From positions 1 to 5,634 of the forward strand of contig RFIU01000039.1 in assembly GCA_003695555.1 (NCBI GenBank): a DNA stretch of 5,634 nt, in the 5' to 3' direction. This DNA comes from Alphaproteobacteria bacterium. GTDB taxonomy: Bacteria; Pseudomonadota; Alphaproteobacteria; Sphingomonadales; Rhodothalassiaceae. The notes under the pieces were generated by a model that saw nothing but the letters and a program-made list of their open reading frames with translations, searched no databases and was not told the origin of the DNA. Numbering within the stretch: position 1 is the first letter of the stretch; each line of letters starts with the position of its first letter. Shown here piece by piece: positions 4,966-5,634 of the stretch. The translations under genes and the position numbers were made by a program.

Positions 4966-5634
4966 TCAGACGAGAAAGCCGACGGTGCGCTTGACCTCTT
5001 CCATCACCGGCGCGGCGAGCGCGGCGGCGCGCTCGGCACCATGTGCCAAAATCCGGTCGATTTCGGCCGGATCGGCCATCAGACGGCGCATCTCGGCATG
5101 GATGGGACCGAGCCGGTCGATCATCAGCGCGATCAGTTCCTGCTTGAATTCCGCGAATCCCTTGCCGGCGAACTCGGCGACGACGGATTCCAGCGGCCGG
5201 TCGGAAAGCGCGGCATGGATGCCGAGCAGATTGCGCGCCTCTGGCCGGTCTTCGAGTTCCTCGACGCTTGCAGGCAGCGGCAGCGGATCGGTCCTCGCCT
5301 TGCGGATCTTCCTGGCGATGGTGTCGGGATCGTCGGTCAGATTGATGCGCGAGAGGTCAGAAGGGTCCGACTTGCTCATCTTCTTCGTGCCGTCCTTCAG
5401 GCTCATCACCCGTGCGCCCGGCCCCTGGATCACCGGTTCGACGATGGGAAAGATCTCGACGTCATAATCATGATTGAACTTGGCGGCGATGTCGCGGGCG
5501 AGCTCGAGATGCTGCTTCTGGTCCTCGCCGACCGGTACGTGGGTCGCCTTGTAGGCAAGGATGTCGGCGGCCATCAGACAGGGATAGACATAAAGCCCCA
5601 CACTCGCCTTCTCACGGTTCTTGCCGGCCTTGTC
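4966..5634 (-). CDS. trpS: Tryptophanyl-tRNA synthetase, C-terminal part
   Basis: Class I aminoacyl-tRNA synthetase that joins tryptophan to tRNA-Trp using ATP, in the cytoplasm. 222 codons and the stop are in the window. The reading frame is open to the right edge, so the N-terminal part with the HIGH-like motif is missing (about 110-130 residues, judged from E. coli TrpS at 334). The fragment starts DKAGKNREKASVGLYVYP and has the family-typical MAADILAYKATHVPVGEDQ (about 21-39 of the fragment), then KMSKS (85-89; bases 5368-5382), which holds the catalytic loop, followed by DPSDLSRINLTDD. An in-frame GTG at 5599-5601 is only an internal valine codon. The 109 bases between its stop and the lipoprotein start hold no clear terminator, so readthrough into the downstream genes is possible. 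Confidence 0.97.
   Translation of the reverse strand, partial: DKAGKNREKASVGLYVYPCLMAADILAYKATHVPVGEDQKQHLELARDIAAKFNHDYDVEIFPIVEPVIQGPGARVMSLKDGTKKMSKSDPSDLSRINLTDDPDTIARKIRKARTDPLPLPASVEELEDRPEARNLLGIHAALSDRPLESVVAEFAGKGFAEFKQELIALMIDRLGPIHAEMRRLMADPAEIDRILAHGAERAAALAAPVMEEVKRTVGFLV

Noticed and set aside
3984..4994. Long plus-strand open frame of 336 codons across usp, the lipoprotein gene and the trpS end
   Set aside because: It lies antisense to three recognisable genes, its sequence is repetitive in Ile/Gly/Asp/Glu as expected of an antisense frame in GC-rich DNA, and it matches no family.

Overview
The window is a compact, GC-rich stretch of bacterial chromosome. Gene content and order point to an alphaproteobacterium. 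The pieces trpS, usp and a NifU/NFU1-type gene, and tsaB with rimI, recall the trpS-usp-nifU-tsaB-rimI neighbourhood I know from that class. The NifU-type protein also has the N-terminal domain of mitochondrial NFU1. I see no rRNA, tRNA, CRISPR array, insertion sequence, integrase or phage gene. All protein genes except one lie on the minus strand.

Read in the minus direction from the right edge, the layout is as follows. (1) The C-terminal part of tryptophanyl-tRNA synthetase (trpS) is cut by the window end. (2) A small lipoprotein follows, of the DUF4136 type, with a striking tyrosine-rich stretch. (3) Next is a UspA-type universal stress protein whose start is uncertain and lies among two palindromes. 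(4) A NFU1-like iron-sulfur scaffold or carrier follows after a 132-base gap. (5) A polysaccharide deacetylase (CE4/NodB fold) with a signal peptide and a C-terminal extra domain is the only plus-strand gene; it converges with the NifU-type gene and diverges from rutE. (6) A probable transcription unit rutE-tsaB-rimI closes the window, and rimI runs off the left edge.

Most of the genes are housekeeping. TrpS charges tRNA-Trp. TsaB is part of the t6A37 tRNA-modifying machinery. RimI acetylates N-termini. The NifU-type protein serves Fe-S protein maturation. RutE reduces malonic semialdehyde, but no other pyrimidine-degradation (rut) gene is in view. The deacetylase and the lipoprotein act in the envelope. 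Relative to the remembered cluster, the lipoprotein gene appears between trpS and usp, and the deacetylase/rutE pair appears between nifU and tsaB.

The least ordinary stretch is 1680-1800. Two GTG start codons face away from each other inside one palindrome (CACCGGTG). A good sigma70-like promoter for the rutE-tsaB-rimI unit (TTGCCA, 17 bases, TATAAG) lies within the signal-peptide codons of the divergent deacetylase. Several automatic start choices (tsaB, rutE, usp) deserve revision. I found no evidence for a new multi-gene system; the findings below are gene-level and regulatory observations.
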